The position numbers and the translations under genes are program-made. A stretch of DNA of 32,283 nt from Candidatus Coatesbacteria bacterium (GTDB taxonomy: Bacteria > RBG-13-66-14), in NCBI GenBank assembly GCA_014728225.1, contig WJLX01000047.1, positions 1 to 32,283 of the forward strand, given 5' to 3'. Below, piece after piece: positions 15,520 to 24,438 of this stretch. The number at the start of each line of letters is the position of its first letter. Position 1 is the stretch's first letter. The notes below the pieces were generated by a model. The model worked only from the letters and a program-made list of their open reading frames with translations. It was not told where the DNA came from and made no database searches.

Positions 15520-16881
15520 GTGTATCTCGAACGCTTCACCGCACCGGTCCTGGCCCATTATTCCTACCTCATCGCCGACGAAGACCGCGCCGTGGTCATC
15601 GATCCACGGCGCGACGTCGGCGCCTACCTGGAGACGGCCGCCGAGCGCGGCCTGCGGATCACCGATATCTATGAGACCCACCGTCACGAGGATTTCGTCG
15701 TCGGCTCCATCGAGCTGGCCGAGGCGACCGGCGCCCGCCTCCACCACGCCGACGACGAACTGGACTATGCCTACGGCGCGGCCGTCGAAGACGGCGAGCT
15801 CCTGCGTTTCGGACGCTACGAGCTCGAGGCCCTGGCCACCCCGGGCCACACTCCGGGCTCCTTCAGCTACCTGTTGCGCGACGTTTCCGGCGAGCCCTGG
15901 ATCGTCTTCACCGGCGACACCCTGTTCGCCGGTGACCTGGGCCGGGTGGATCTCCCCGGCGTGGAGCGCATGGAGGAGATGGCGGGGCTGCTGTGGGACA
16001 GCCTGCGGGAGCGCCTGTTGCCCCTGGGAGATCACGTCATCGTCGCCCCGGCCCATGGGCCCGGCTCGGTCTGCGGCACGGCCATCGCCGAGCGACCCTG
16101 GACTACCATCGGCCTGGAGCGGCGGCTCAACCCCAACCTGCGCCTGGATTCGAAAGCAGCCTTCATCGAGACCGTGGCCGTGGAGCACGAGCGCCCGCCC
16201 TACTTCCGCATGATGGAGCACTACAACCTGGTCGGCGCCCCCTCCGTCGCCACGGCGCCCCTGCCCCCCCAACTCGATCCCGCCGAGTTCGCCGCCCGTC
16301 TCGACGACTGCCGGCTGCTGGACACCCGGGACGTCGGAGCCTACGCCGCGGCCCACACGCCCGGCGCCCTGTCCATCTGGCGCGACGGCCTGGCCTCCTT
16401 CGCCGGCTGGCTGCTCGACTACGAACATCCCCTGCTCCTCGTCACCCAAGACGTCGACCCGACCCCGGAGCTGACCCTGCTGCGACGGCTGGGTTACGAC
16501 GACATCGCCGGCTGCCTGGCCGGCGGCATGACGGCCTGGCAGATGGCCGGCCGGCCGACGGAGTCCGTCGAGACCCTGACCGTCCAGGATCTCTGCGGCA
16601 GGCTGGACGAGGGCCGCCGTCCGGCGATCCTCGACGTGCGCTCCGCCGCCGAACTGGAGAACCGGGGCCGCATCGCCGGAGCCCGCCACCTGCACCTGAC
16701 CCGGCTGCCGGAGCATCTAGATGAGTTCGCCGCCGACGATGAGCCGCTGGTCTTCTGCGGCAGCGGCCTGCGCTCGATGGTCGCCGCGAGCCTGCTGCAA
16801 CGCGCCGGCGTCCGCCGGCCCCGCGTCGTTCTGGGCGGACTGTCCGCCTGGAACTCGACCACCTGCCCCGTCGAGCTTTGA
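15520..16881 (+). CDS. MBL-fold persulfide dioxygenase-like protein fused to two rhodanese domains
   Basis: 453 residues. Residues 1-240 form a metallo-beta-lactamase fold of the ETHE1/persulfide dioxygenase type: VIDPRRDV, metal motif ETHRHEDF (H54, H56, D58), TPGHTPGS, and TGDTLFAGDLGRVDL. A C-terminal MBL histidine lies in PAHGPGS. Two rhodanese domains follow: one at about 260-350, with no catalytic Cys in its loop (LVTQDVDP), and one at about 360-453 with FCGSGLRS (C413). The GTG at 15520 matches family N-termini (YLERF...YLIADED) and has GAGGAGG 11 nt upstream; the longer frame overlaps the preceding gene. It likely oxidises glutathione- or low-molecular-weight-thiol persulfide to sulfite, or handles sulfur with the upstream rhodanese. 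Confidence 0.88.
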   Translation: MYLERFTAPVLAHYSYLIADEDRAVVIDPRRDVGAYLETAAERGLRITDIYETHRHEDFVVGSIELAEATGARLHHADDELDYAYGAAVEDGELLRFGRYELEALATPGHTPGSFSYLLRDVSGEPWIVFTGDTLFAGDLGRVDLPGVERMEEMAGLLWDSLRERLLPLGDHVIVAPAHGPGSVCGTAIAERPWTTIGLERRLNPNLRLDSKAAFIETVAVEHERPPYFRMMEHYNLVGAPSVATAPLPPQLDPAEFAARLDDCRLLDTRDVGAYAAAHTPGALSIWRDGLASFAGWLLDYEHPLLLVTQDVDPTPELTLLRRLGYDDIAGCLAGGMTAWQMAGRPTESVETLTVQDLCGRLDEGRRPAILDVRSAAELENRGRIAGARHLHLTRLPEHLDEFAADDEPLVFCGSGLRSMVAASLLQRAGVRRPRVVLGGLSAWNSTTCPVEL

Positions 16882-17714
16882 GCAGCCCGAGCGTTTCGCG
16901 AGTCCCCCTACGCCGAATCCGCCGATGAGGTTGAGTTGCGGCCGTTGCACTGCCCGTTGGTCGTTCTGCTGCCGAGGTTGCCCGCGACCGTCGGCGGTGA
17001 AACGACCGCGACGGTCTTGCTGCCCCCTGTGGAGGGGCGCCGGCTGGCGGGGACCCTCGGGACCGGCCTGGTGCGCTTCGAGCTCGGTACGGGCTTGACC
17101 CTGGACGACACCTTCCGCCATTACGCGCCCCCGGGCGTCGCGGTGCAAGAGGACGACGACGGCTGCAGCTTCAGCTTCAGCGCCTAGGACCCCGCAGACG
17201 CCGACGCCCTGGAGCTTCAGCTCGTCAGCCGTTCCCGCCTGTCCGTCGGCGACTGGACCAACCTGCGGCAGGCTCCCGACGAGCAGGCCCGCGCCGGAGA
17301 GCTGCCGACGGCGATGCGGGAGCGGCGGGTGGCGCCGGAGGTCGAGCTAACGGCGACGGCGAATGACTGGTTCCAGCTCGCGTTGACCCACGAGGGCCGC
17401 ACCTGCAGCGGCTGGCACGCGGACGACCACTCAAGCCTGCCGGGCCTGGAGGTGGGCGAGGAGCTCTACGTCTGCTGGAGCAACCCGCTCAACTTCCGCA
17501 CCGCCCCTGCAGCCGACGCCCCCCGGTTGGCGGACCGTCCGACGGTGCCCCCCGGGGCGGGTTGTTGTTGCTGGAACGCCGGAGCGACTGGCTGCGGGTG
17601 ATCCATCCCGACTGCGGCACCAAGACCGCCCATCACCTGGGCTGGATCCGCCGGCGCCACCCGGATCCGGACCCGGAGCAGTCCAGCATCGACCTCACCA
17701 GCCGTCATCATTGA
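16882..17714 (+). pseudogene. Decayed gene with a C-terminal SH3-like domain
   Basis: One frame carries protein-like sequence directly after the preceding stop codon (no start codon left) up to a TAG at 17185-17187. It then continues in the same frame through LELQLVSRSRLSVGDWTNLR and LTHEGRTCSGWHADDHS to NFRTAPAADAPRLADRPTVP. Near 17545-17562 the frame shifts, and the SH3b-type ending continues in another frame as LLLLERRSDWLRVIHPD and HHLGWIRRRH to a TGA at 17712. NFR-x-x-P-x-x-D-x-P...LLxxERRxDWLRV is the usual bacterial SH3-domain pattern. One stop, one frameshift and a missing 5' end argue for a pseudogene rather than a sequencing slip. The original function is unknown; an envelope-associated protein is likely. 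Confidence 0.65.
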
Positions 17715-17780
17715 CGTAAGCCATTGACGTGACAGCCGGATTGCCCAAGCCGCCCGACATCACCCCGTCAAGGAGCCCCC

Positions 17781-19496
17781 GTGCCCGAGGAAACCACCGA
17801 CGTCTCCATCGTTTTCGCCGGCGAGGCCGGTCAGGGAGTACGCACCATCGAGGAGCTGCTTCTCGGCCTGCTGCCCCGGGCCGGACTGCACGTCTTCAGC
17901 GCCTCGGAGTTCATGTCGCGCATCCGCGGCGGGGTCAACTCGACCCAGTTGCGCGTGGGGCCGCGTCCCCTGCGCGCCGCAGTCGAGCGTGTCGACGTCT
18001 TCATCCCCCTGGTCGACGAGCTGACCAAACACCTGGCCGGTCGGCTGGACGACGAGACCGTCATCCTGGCCGAGACCGAGCGCCTGTCCGGCTACGCCGA
18101 GGCCCTCGACGTGCCGCTGCAGGCCGTCGCCGAGGAACTGGGCAGCAAGCTGTACTCCAATTCCGTCGCCGTGGGTCTGGTCGCCGGGTTGCTGGGGGTG
18201 GACGCCGATGCCGCCGCCGGGCACGTCGCCGAACACTTCGCCGCCAAGGGCGACGAGGTCGCCGAAGCCAACGCCGAGGCCGTGCGCCGGGGACACCGAC
18301 GCGGCCGGGAGCTGGTCGAGGACGGCTCAATCGGGTTCGAGCCGGGGCGCGACGAGGCCGCCGGGGAAAACCTCGTCCTCTCCGGAACAGAGGCCGTGGC
18401 TCTGGGCGCCCTGGCCGGCGGCTGCAACTACTGCTGCGCCTATCCGATGAGCCCCTCGACGGGTGTGCTGGTCGAGCTGGCCGCCCGTCAGGACGAGCTG
18501 CCCCTCGTCGTTGAGCAGGTCGAGGACGAAATCGCCGCGATCAACATGGCCGCCGGGGCCGCCGCCGCCGGCGCCCGCGCCCTGGTGACCACCTCGGGCG
18601 GCGGGCTGGCGCTGATGAGCGAGGGCCTGTCCGTGGTCGGCAACATGGAGCTGCCCCTGGTGCTCCACGTGGCCCAGCGTCCCGGCCCGGCCACGGGCCT
18701 GCCGACGCGCACCGAGCAGGGCGACCTCAACCTGGCCCTGCACTCGGGTCACGGCGACTTCGCCCGCATCATTCTGGCCCCCGGGGACTGGGAGCAGGCC
18801 TTCACGCTGAGCCAAAGCGCCTTCAATCTGGCCGCCGCGTACCAGGTGCCCGTTTTCCTGCTGACCGACCAGTACCTGGTCGACTCCTCCGTCGACCTGC
18901 CCGCCCCGGTCCTCGACGGCCTGACGGTCGAGGAGCACATCATCGATACCGCAGCCGACTACCGGCGCTACCGGCTGACCGAGAACGGCGTCTCGCCCCG
19001 CGGCGTCTACGGTCGCGGCGCCGGGCTGGTTCGCTCCGACAGCCACACCCACACCGAGGACGGTCACATCAGCGAGGACCTGGCCGACATCCGCCCGGCG
19101 ATGGTCGAAAAACAGTTGCGCAAGCTGGAGACCATCGCCACGGACGCCGAGGCCCCGACCCTTTACGGCCCCGAGGACTACCGCGACCTGCTCGTCTGTT
19201 GGGGTTCGGTGCTGCCCGCCGTGCGCGAGGCCCTGGAGCTCGCCGGGGACGGCCACACCGCCCTGCTGCACTTCAGTTGGCTCTACCCCCTGCCCGAGGC
19301 GGCGCTGGAGTACCTGGAGCGGGCCGAACGCATCGTCGTCATCGAGCAGAACGCCACCGGCCAGTTCGCCGACCTGCTGCTGCGCGACCTGGGCTTTCCC
19401 GTCGACGAGAAGTACCTCAAGTTCAACGGTCTGCAGTTCACCGTCGAGGACATCCTCGAGCTGCTGGAGGGCGACGACGCAGCCGACGATGACTAG
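17781..19496 (+). CDS. korA: 2-oxoacid:ferredoxin oxidoreductase, fused gamma-alpha subunit
   Basis: 571 residues. The N-terminal domain (about 1-185) is the gamma subunit, with VFAGEAGQGVRT and MSRIRGGVNSTQLRV. The alpha domain (about 200-570) has GTEAVALGALAGGCNYCCAY, MSPSTG, VEQVEDEIAAINMAAGAA and TTSGGGLALMSEGLS, then the transketolase-like C-terminal region VCWGSVLPAVREAL with VIEQNATGQFADLL. With KorB it oxidatively decarboxylates a 2-oxoacid (2-oxoglutarate-type by overall similarity) to acyl-CoA and reduces ferredoxin. GTG at 17781 has AAGGAG 5 nt upstream. No ferredoxin (delta) subunit is encoded nearby. The beta gene follows after 123 bp, and both are read towards the terminator at 20594. 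Confidence 0.92.
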   Translation: MPEETTDVSIVFAGEAGQGVRTIEELLLGLLPRAGLHVFSASEFMSRIRGGVNSTQLRVGPRPLRAAVERVDVFIPLVDELTKHLAGRLDDETVILAETERLSGYAEALDVPLQAVAEELGSKLYSNSVAVGLVAGLLGVDADAAAGHVAEHFAAKGDEVAEANAEAVRRGHRRGRELVEDGSIGFEPGRDEAAGENLVLSGTEAVALGALAGGCNYCCAYPMSPSTGVLVELAARQDELPLVVEQVEDEIAAINMAAGAAAAGARALVTTSGGGLALMSEGLSVVGNMELPLVLHVAQRPGPATGLPTRTEQGDLNLALHSGHGDFARIILAPGDWEQAFTLSQSAFNLAAAYQVPVFLLTDQYLVDSSVDLPAPVLDGLTVEEHIIDTAADYRRYRLTENGVSPRGVYGRGAGLVRSDSHTHTEDGHISEDLADIRPAMVEKQLRKLETIATDAEAPTLYGPEDYRDLLVCWGSVLPAVREALELAGDGHTALLHFSWLYPLPEAALEYLERAERIVVIEQNATGQFADLLLRDLGFPVDEKYLKFNGLQFTVEDILELLEGDDAADDD

Positions 19497-19619
19497 GAAC
19501 CCCCGGTCCCCCTCGATCCCCCGCTGCGAGACCGCCGGGAATCATCGGCTTGACGCCCTGGTCCGCGGCAACGGCCCCCGGCAACCGCCCCGACGCTAAC
19601 TAAAGGAGACGAACGCCAC

Positions 19620-20486
19620 GTGGACGATAAACCCTTCGAGGTAACCTACGACGACATCGCCTGGTGCCCGGGCTGCGGCAACTTCCCCATCCGCAAGTCC
19701 CTGATCGCCGCCCTGCAGCAGCTCGAGCTCGAACCGACCAGGACCGTGCTGGTCTCGGGCATCGGCCAGGCGGCCAAGCTGCCCCACTACGTCGAGGCCC
19801 ACCTGTTCAACGGCCTCCACGGCCGGGCCCTGCCCGCCGCCACGGCAATCAAGGCCGTCAACCCCGAGCTGACCGTCATCGTCTCCTCGGGCGACGGTGA
19901 CATGTACGCCGAGGGCGGCAACCATCTGCTGCACTGCCTGCGCCGCAACCCCGATCTGACCCTGCTGGTTCACAACAACATGATCTACGGCTTGACCAAG
20001 GGCCAGGCCTCGCCGACCAGCCGCCCGGGGATGAAGACCCCGGTGCAGACCGTCGGTGTCTTCGAGGAGCCCTTCAACGCCCCGGCGCTGGCGCTGACGC
20101 TGGGTTGCGGCTTCGTCGCGCGCTCCAGCGCCGGCGAGGGCGAGCTGACCACGGAGCTGCTCAAGCGCGCCGTCAACTACCCCGGTCTGGCGCTGCTCGA
20201 CGTCTTCCAGCCCTGCGTCTCCTTCAACAAGCTCAACACTTATGCCTGGTTCAAGGAGCACACCTACATCCTGGAGGAGGACCACGACGCCGGTGATCGG
20301 CTCGCGGCCCATGCAAAGGCTCTGGAAAACGATCCGCTGCCCCTGGGCCTGCTCTACGAGAACCCGGAGCCGCCGCCGACCTTCAACGACTATTTACCGG
20401 CCTACGCCGTCGACGACACCCCGCTGCTGCGGCGCCGGCCCGGCCCCGCCGACGTCGAGCGCCTGCTGGAGGAGTACCGGGTCTAG
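19620..20486 (+). CDS. korB: 2-oxoacid:ferredoxin oxidoreductase, TPP-binding beta subunit
   Basis: 288 residues, normal for the beta subunit. The iron-sulfur cysteine pair is in IAWCPGCGNFPI (C16, C19), and another Cys lies in FQPCVSFNKLNTYAWFKE. The TPP/Mg site is SSGDGDMYAEGGNHLLHCLR, continued by NNMIYGLTKGQASPT. These are the standard OFOR beta motifs. The GTG start at 19620 has AAAGGAG 11 nt upstream, a rather long spacing; no better start exists. A strong terminator follows 108 bp after the stop. Confidence 0.93.
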   Translation: MDDKPFEVTYDDIAWCPGCGNFPIRKSLIAALQQLELEPTRTVLVSGIGQAAKLPHYVEAHLFNGLHGRALPAATAIKAVNPELTVIVSSGDGDMYAEGGNHLLHCLRRNPDLTLLVHNNMIYGLTKGQASPTSRPGMKTPVQTVGVFEEPFNAPALALTLGCGFVARSSAGEGELTTELLKRAVNYPGLALLDVFQPCVSFNKLNTYAWFKEHTYILEEDHDAGDRLAAHAKALENDPLPLGLLYENPEPPPTFNDYLPAYAVDDTPLLRRRPGPADVERLLEEYRV

Positions 20487-20593
20487 GGCCCGATACGTCG
20501 GTAACCGCGCCCCCGATACCTGCTTTCAACGCCCTACCCCAGGCCCATCCCAGGAGATAACAGGGAAAACCTGGTGCTGCCTGCTGAACCGAC

Positions 20594-20625
20594 ACTGACC
20601 GCCCAACCGGGCGGTCAGTTTACTT
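20594..20625 (+). terminator. Intrinsic terminator of the korAB operon
   Basis: ACTGACCGCCC (20594-20604) and GGGCGGTCAGT (20609-20619) form a perfect 11-bp stem with an AACC loop, followed by TTTACTT. Confidence 0.85.
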
Positions 20626-20680
20626 CACCGCCGTTTCAGAAAGACAGTCATGATGATATGACAATGCTGACTATAGTATG

Positions 20681-20711
20681 TTGTCTTTTGAGAGAAAACC
20701 GTTAGTTTAAT
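20681..20711 (+). promoter_or_regulatory. Possible promoter upstream of the broken secreted-protein gene
   Basis: TTGTCT (20681-20686) and TTTAAT (20706-20711) are 19 bp apart, at the edge of what sigma-70 tolerates. An 8-bp hairpin (20720-20740, ACGGGTGG with CCACCCGT) follows in the leader. The ribosome binding site is GGGAGG (20762-20767), just before the ATG at 20771. Confidence 0.35.
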
Positions 20712-20770
20712 ACCTGACGACGGGTGGGTGGTCCACCCGTTGCGGTGTACTAAAAAACAACGGGAGGAAA

Positions 20771-21481
20771 ATGTCTGATTATCCAAAAGGCCTTCTCTTT
20801 GCCTTACTGTGTGTCACGACTGCCGCGATGGCCGATTACTACTACGACTTCGACGGAACGGGAAACTGGACCTGGGAAGATCCCGACTATATCTAGGAGG
20901 CACCGCCGGAGGCCCAGTTCGACATCGATGACGATTACCGCAGTGCCTACGACGACTACTCGACGACCACTCAGGCCGGTGACTCCTTCGGCGTCCGGGT
21001 GAACTACGAGGACCATTCGGACGGCAACAGCAGGCAAATGATCATCGTTGGCTTCGTCGCCTCGATCGAGGAGGCCCTGAGTAGTTTTGACGACGCCGTC
21101 TTCGTATATTTGGCAAACTACTATGGTGATCCGGTGGTGATACCCTATGCCTGCGATAACGGCTCGACGACGAACCTGACAGGTGATTATCCACCGCCCT
21201 CCTGGCAGCGTGGTTACGGTGAATACGATTACTGGATCGATATCATCAGCTCGTCCGAGTACCGGACACGTTGTTGGAAAGACGGCTCCCTGGTCTGGGA
21301 CAGCACCAACTCAGGCGATCTCACCGGATTGAGTTTGAATTACGCCGCCGTCTTTAACACCCGCACTTCCGGCTATTCGTTGCAGGGCTACCATCAGGGA
21401 AGTCTGGATTACCTTTACTGGGGCTCCGATAGCGCTTATCCCGTTGTGGAGGAAAGCTGGGGTCGGATCAAGGCGCTGTAG
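20771..21481 (+). pseudogene. Secreted protein gene interrupted by an in-frame amber codon
   Basis: The ATG at 20771 is preceded by GGGAGG and begins a good signal peptide (KGLLFALLCVTTAAMA, cleavage after ADY region). After 41 codons the frame meets TAG at 20894-20896 and then stays open in the same frame to 21481. The downstream part is acidic and aromatic, with GDSFGVRVNYEDHSDGN, YGDPVVIPYACDN, YWIDIISSSEYRTRCW and LDYLYWGSDSAYPVVEES. The full frame would give a 236-position secreted protein of no family I recognise, perhaps a beta-rich surface protein. Upstream and downstream signals (RBS, terminator) are intact, so the inactivation appears recent, or the base is a sequencing error. Confidence 0.6.
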
Positions 21482-21505
21482 TAGGCACGTTCTTACAACG
21501 AACAG

Positions 21506-21529
21506 GCCCGGGGCTTGACCCCGGGCTTT
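21506..21529 (+). terminator. Intrinsic terminator after the secreted-protein gene
   Basis: GCCCGGGG (21506-21513) and CCCCGGGC (21519-21526) form an 8-bp stem with a CTTGA loop, followed by TTT. The 3' half also contains the -35 element of the next promoter. Confidence 0.7.
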
Positions 21530-21543
21530 CGCGACGCTATATT
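21515..21543 (+). promoter_or_regulatory. Promoter of the subtilase gene, overlapping the upstream terminator
   Basis: TTGACC (21515-21520), a 17-bp spacer and TATATT (21538-21543) make a strong sigma-70-type promoter. The start would be near 21550, giving a leader of about 68 nt. The -35 lies in the loop and 3' arm of the terminator hairpin. Confidence 0.7.
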
Positions 21544-21617
21544 AGGCTCCGGGTTGAGTATATCTGTCAACAATCTCCGGACCCCGACCCGGTGAAACCT
21601 TTGAGAAAGCGGTGCCC

Positions 21618-24416
21618 ATGCGACGTCTCACCACGCTGTTAGTCCTTCTCGCGGCCCTGGGAGCCACGGCCGCCGTCAGCGGTCCCCACCTCGAGCATAA
21701 GCTGCCCGCCCTGGCCGAGGGCGAGCTGCTGTGGATCAACGTCACCCTGGCCGAGCAGCTCGAGCCGGCCGAGCTGCGGCGCATCGGCGCGGGTCTCGAA
21801 CGGGAGGCCGCCCGCCGGACCATCGTCGCGGTGCTGAAGGACTTCGCCGCCCGCGAGCAGGCCGAGCTGCTGGAGCTGCTGCGCACGAAGGAGCGCGCCG
21901 GGCTGGTCGACGACGTCACCACCCTCTGGCTGACCAACATGATCGCCTGCCGGGCCGAGCGGAGCGTCATCGCCGAGCTGCTGGAGCACCCGGCCGTGGC
22001 CCGGGTAGAAACGGGTTCGGACCGTCCCGACGAGTTCGTCGGCGTGGCCCCGCCCGAGCCGGAGATCGCCTGGAGCGTCACCAAGGTCGGCGCCCCCTTC
22101 GTCTGGGACGACTACGGCTACTATGGCGACGGTGTGGTGGTCGCCGTCTCGGACACCGGCGTCAACTACCAGCATTACGACCTGCGCGGTCACCTGTGGA
22201 CCAATGACGACGAGGTGCCCGACAACGGCGTCGACGACGACGGCAACGGCTACGTCGATGATTACTACGGCTACTACTTCGACGGTGCCGGCGGCGGTGA
22301 CTGCGATCCGCTGGACAACGACGGCCATGGCACCCACTGCGCCGGCTCGGTGTCCTCGGACGGCTCGGCGGGCCTGGCCTGCGGCGTGGCCCCCGAGGCC
22401 CGGATCATGAGCCTGCGAACCTACATGTTCGCCACCCACCAGGGCGAGGTCTCGGTCTGGGAATCCTGGCAGTACGCCCTGGACAACGGCGCCGACGTCA
22501 GCTCCAACTCCATCGGTTGGAACTACGGTTGGAATCCGGACCGGGCGACCTGGCGCGCCAACGCCGAGGCCGCCACGGCCGCCGGCCTGACCATCGTCGT
22601 CGCCGCCGGCAACGACGGCCCCGACCCGGAAACCATCACCTGTCCCGGCGACGTGCCCGGCGTTATCACCGTCGGCGCCACCCGGGACGACGATGTGATC
22701 GCCGCCTTCTCCGGCCGCGGCCCCGTCGACTGGTCCAGCGTGGCACCCTACTACGACTATCCCAACCTGATCAAGCCCGACGTCTGCGCCCCGGGGGCCG
22801 ACGTCGTCTCGCTGGATTACGCCGACATCACCGGTTACGCCTGGGGCTGGAACGGCACCTCGATGGCCACACCCCACGTCGCCGGCACCGCCGCGCTGAT
22901 GCTGGAGGTCGATCCCGGACTGACCCCGGCCGAGATCAAGACCAGCCTGGAGAGCTACGCCCGCGAGCTGGGTGATACCGGCAAGGACAACACTTACGGC
23001 TCCGGCCGGATCAACACCTTCGCCGGGGTGTCCGATTTCGTCGGCTCCCCGGTCCTCGAGCTGCTCTTCGACGGCTACGGATACGTCGACGCCGGTGACG
23101 GCGACGGCCTGGTCGAACCCGGCGAGACCATCGAGGTCCACTGCGACCTCTACAACCTCAGCCTGGTGACGGCCACCGGACTGACCGCTGAGCTGACCAG
23201 CAGCTCCGACGAGGTGACCCTGGTCGACGGCAACGACGATTTGGGCTCCCTCGGCCCCCTGGAGACGGCCCGGGCCGAGTTCACCATCGAGGTCGACGGC
23301 GACTGCCCCGAACCCGCCGGCCTGCCGCTGTCGGTCAACTTCCACGCCGACAACCCCTACGACGTCGACCGGGAATTCGAGCTCTACGTCCCCGGCTACG
23401 GCCTGGAGGAAGACTGCGAAAGCGGTCTCGAGGCCCGCTGGCGCCCCATGGACAACGACGTCAACACCTGGGCCCCCAACGACGAGCAGGCCCTCTACGG
23501 GCAGTACTCCTTCAGCCCCAACGAGCCCGGCGGCGGCTACCAGCCCGACCTCGATTGCTCCCTGGTCTCGCTGCCCTTCCACATCGACGACGAGCACAAC
23601 GTGCTGACCGTCTGGTCCTACTACCAGCTCGAGGGCGGCCATGACGCCTGCAAGGTCCAGATTCGCTACACCGGCGACGAGCACTGGACCAACCTGCACA
23701 CCATGTCCGGCACCGTTGATCCGCAATGGATGCCCCGTCACAGCGACCTGTCGGCCCACGAGGGCCAGACGGCCCAACTGCGGCTGCAATTCTACTCCGA
23801 CAGCGACGATACCTTCCAGGGCCTCTGGCTGGACAACATCTACGTCGTCGATCACGAAGTCGGACTGGACGAGGCCGCCCTGGGCGCCGTTGCCGGCGCC
23901 GACGGCGTCCTGCTGAGCTGGGACTTCGACGGCGAGTTCGCCGGACTGGAGATCTACCGCGTCACCGAAGCCCCCGGTCTCGGCGTCGACGACGAACCGC
24001 TCAACGAGCGCTTATTGACCGCGCCCCGTGGCGACTATCTGGATCGCGGCTACGCCCCGGCCTATGTCTTCGCCGTTACCGAGCCCACCGGCAACGTTCG
24101 CCGCCTGGGTCCGATCCAGACCCTGGGAACGCCGCCCGTCGAGGAGCGCAGCCTGCTCTACACCCCCTACCCCAACCCCAGCCGCGGCCCGCTGACCGTC
24201 GAGTTCGAGCTCTCGAACGCCGACGCCGCCGGCAACGTCCTGCTGGCCCTCTACGACCTGGCCGGACGCCGAGTACGGACCCTGAGCGCCGGCAGCCTGA
24301 GCCCCGGCCGCCACCAACTGTCCTGCGACTGCAGCGGTCTGGGCTCCGGGGTTTATCTGCTGCGACTGCAGACCGCGGCGGGCGACCTGCTGCGCCGGGT
24401 GGCCCTCGTCCGCTAA
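21618..24416 (+). CDS. Secreted subtilisin-like serine protease (S8) with FlgD/T9SS-like C-terminal module
   Basis: 932 residues. A signal peptide covers about residues 1-20. A propeptide-like region (about 25-140) precedes the S8 domain. The catalytic triad is Asp179 (VAVSDTGVNYQHYD), His237 (DGHGTHCAGS) and Ser415 (GTSMATPHVAGTAALM), with oxyanion Asn332 (VVAAGNDGPD). An acidic stretch around 195-225 (DNGVDDDGNGYVDDYYGYY) looks calcium-binding. After about 470 come beta-sandwich regions (GDGDGLVEPGETIEV, typical of CARDB-like modules) and a jelly-roll-like segment. The last 80 residues (YPNPSRGPLTVEFEL ... LYDLAGRRVRTL ... SGVYLLRL) are a FlgD-Ig/T9SS type A-like domain, implying surface attachment or specialised export. 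The ATG at 21618 is preferred; GTG at 21612 adds two residues. It has its own promoter and terminator. Confidence 0.93.
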   Translation: MRRLTTLLVLLAALGATAAVSGPHLEHKLPALAEGELLWINVTLAEQLEPAELRRIGAGLEREAARRTIVAVLKDFAAREQAELLELLRTKERAGLVDDVTTLWLTNMIACRAERSVIAELLEHPAVARVETGSDRPDEFVGVAPPEPEIAWSVTKVGAPFVWDDYGYYGDGVVVAVSDTGVNYQHYDLRGHLWTNDDEVPDNGVDDDGNGYVDDYYGYYFDGAGGGDCDPLDNDGHGTHCAGSVSSDGSAGLACGVAPEARIMSLRTYMFATHQGEVSVWESWQYALDNGADVSSNSIGWNYGWNPDRATWRANAEAATAAGLTIVVAAGNDGPDPETITCPGDVPGVITVGATRDDDVIAAFSGRGPVDWSSVAPYYDYPNLIKPDVCAPGADVVSLDYADITGYAWGWNGTSMATPHVAGTAALMLEVDPGLTPAEIKTSLESYARELGDTGKDNTYGSGRINTFAGVSDFVGSPVLELLFDGYGYVDAGDGDGLVEPGETIEVHCDLYNLSLVTATGLTAELTSSSDEVTLVDGNDDLGSLGPLETARAEFTIEVDGDCPEPAGLPLSVNFHADNPYDVDREFELYVPGYGLEEDCESGLEARWRPMDNDVNTWAPNDEQALYGQYSFSPNEPGGGYQPDLDCSLVSLPFHIDDEHNVLTVWSYYQLEGGHDACKVQIRYTGDEHWTNLHTMSGTVDPQWMPRHSDLSAHEGQTAQLRLQFYSDSDDTFQGLWLDNIYVVDHEVGLDEAALGAVAGADGVLLSWDFDGEFAGLEIYRVTEAPGLGVDDEPLNERLLTAPRGDYLDRGYAPAYVFAVTEPTGNVRRLGPIQTLGTPPVEERSLLYTPYPNPSRGPLTVEFELSNADAAGNVLLALYDLAGRRVRTLSAGSLSPGRHQLSCDCSGLGSGVYLLRLQTAAGDLLRRVALVR

Positions 24417-24438
24417 AAAATGGAGCGCTAAACCGGCC

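Noticed and set aside
21639-23855. 738-codon open frame on the minus strand opposite the subtilase
   Set aside because: Val/Gly/Asp-rich shadow of a GC-rich gene. The plus strand carries a complete S8 protease with signal peptide and triad.
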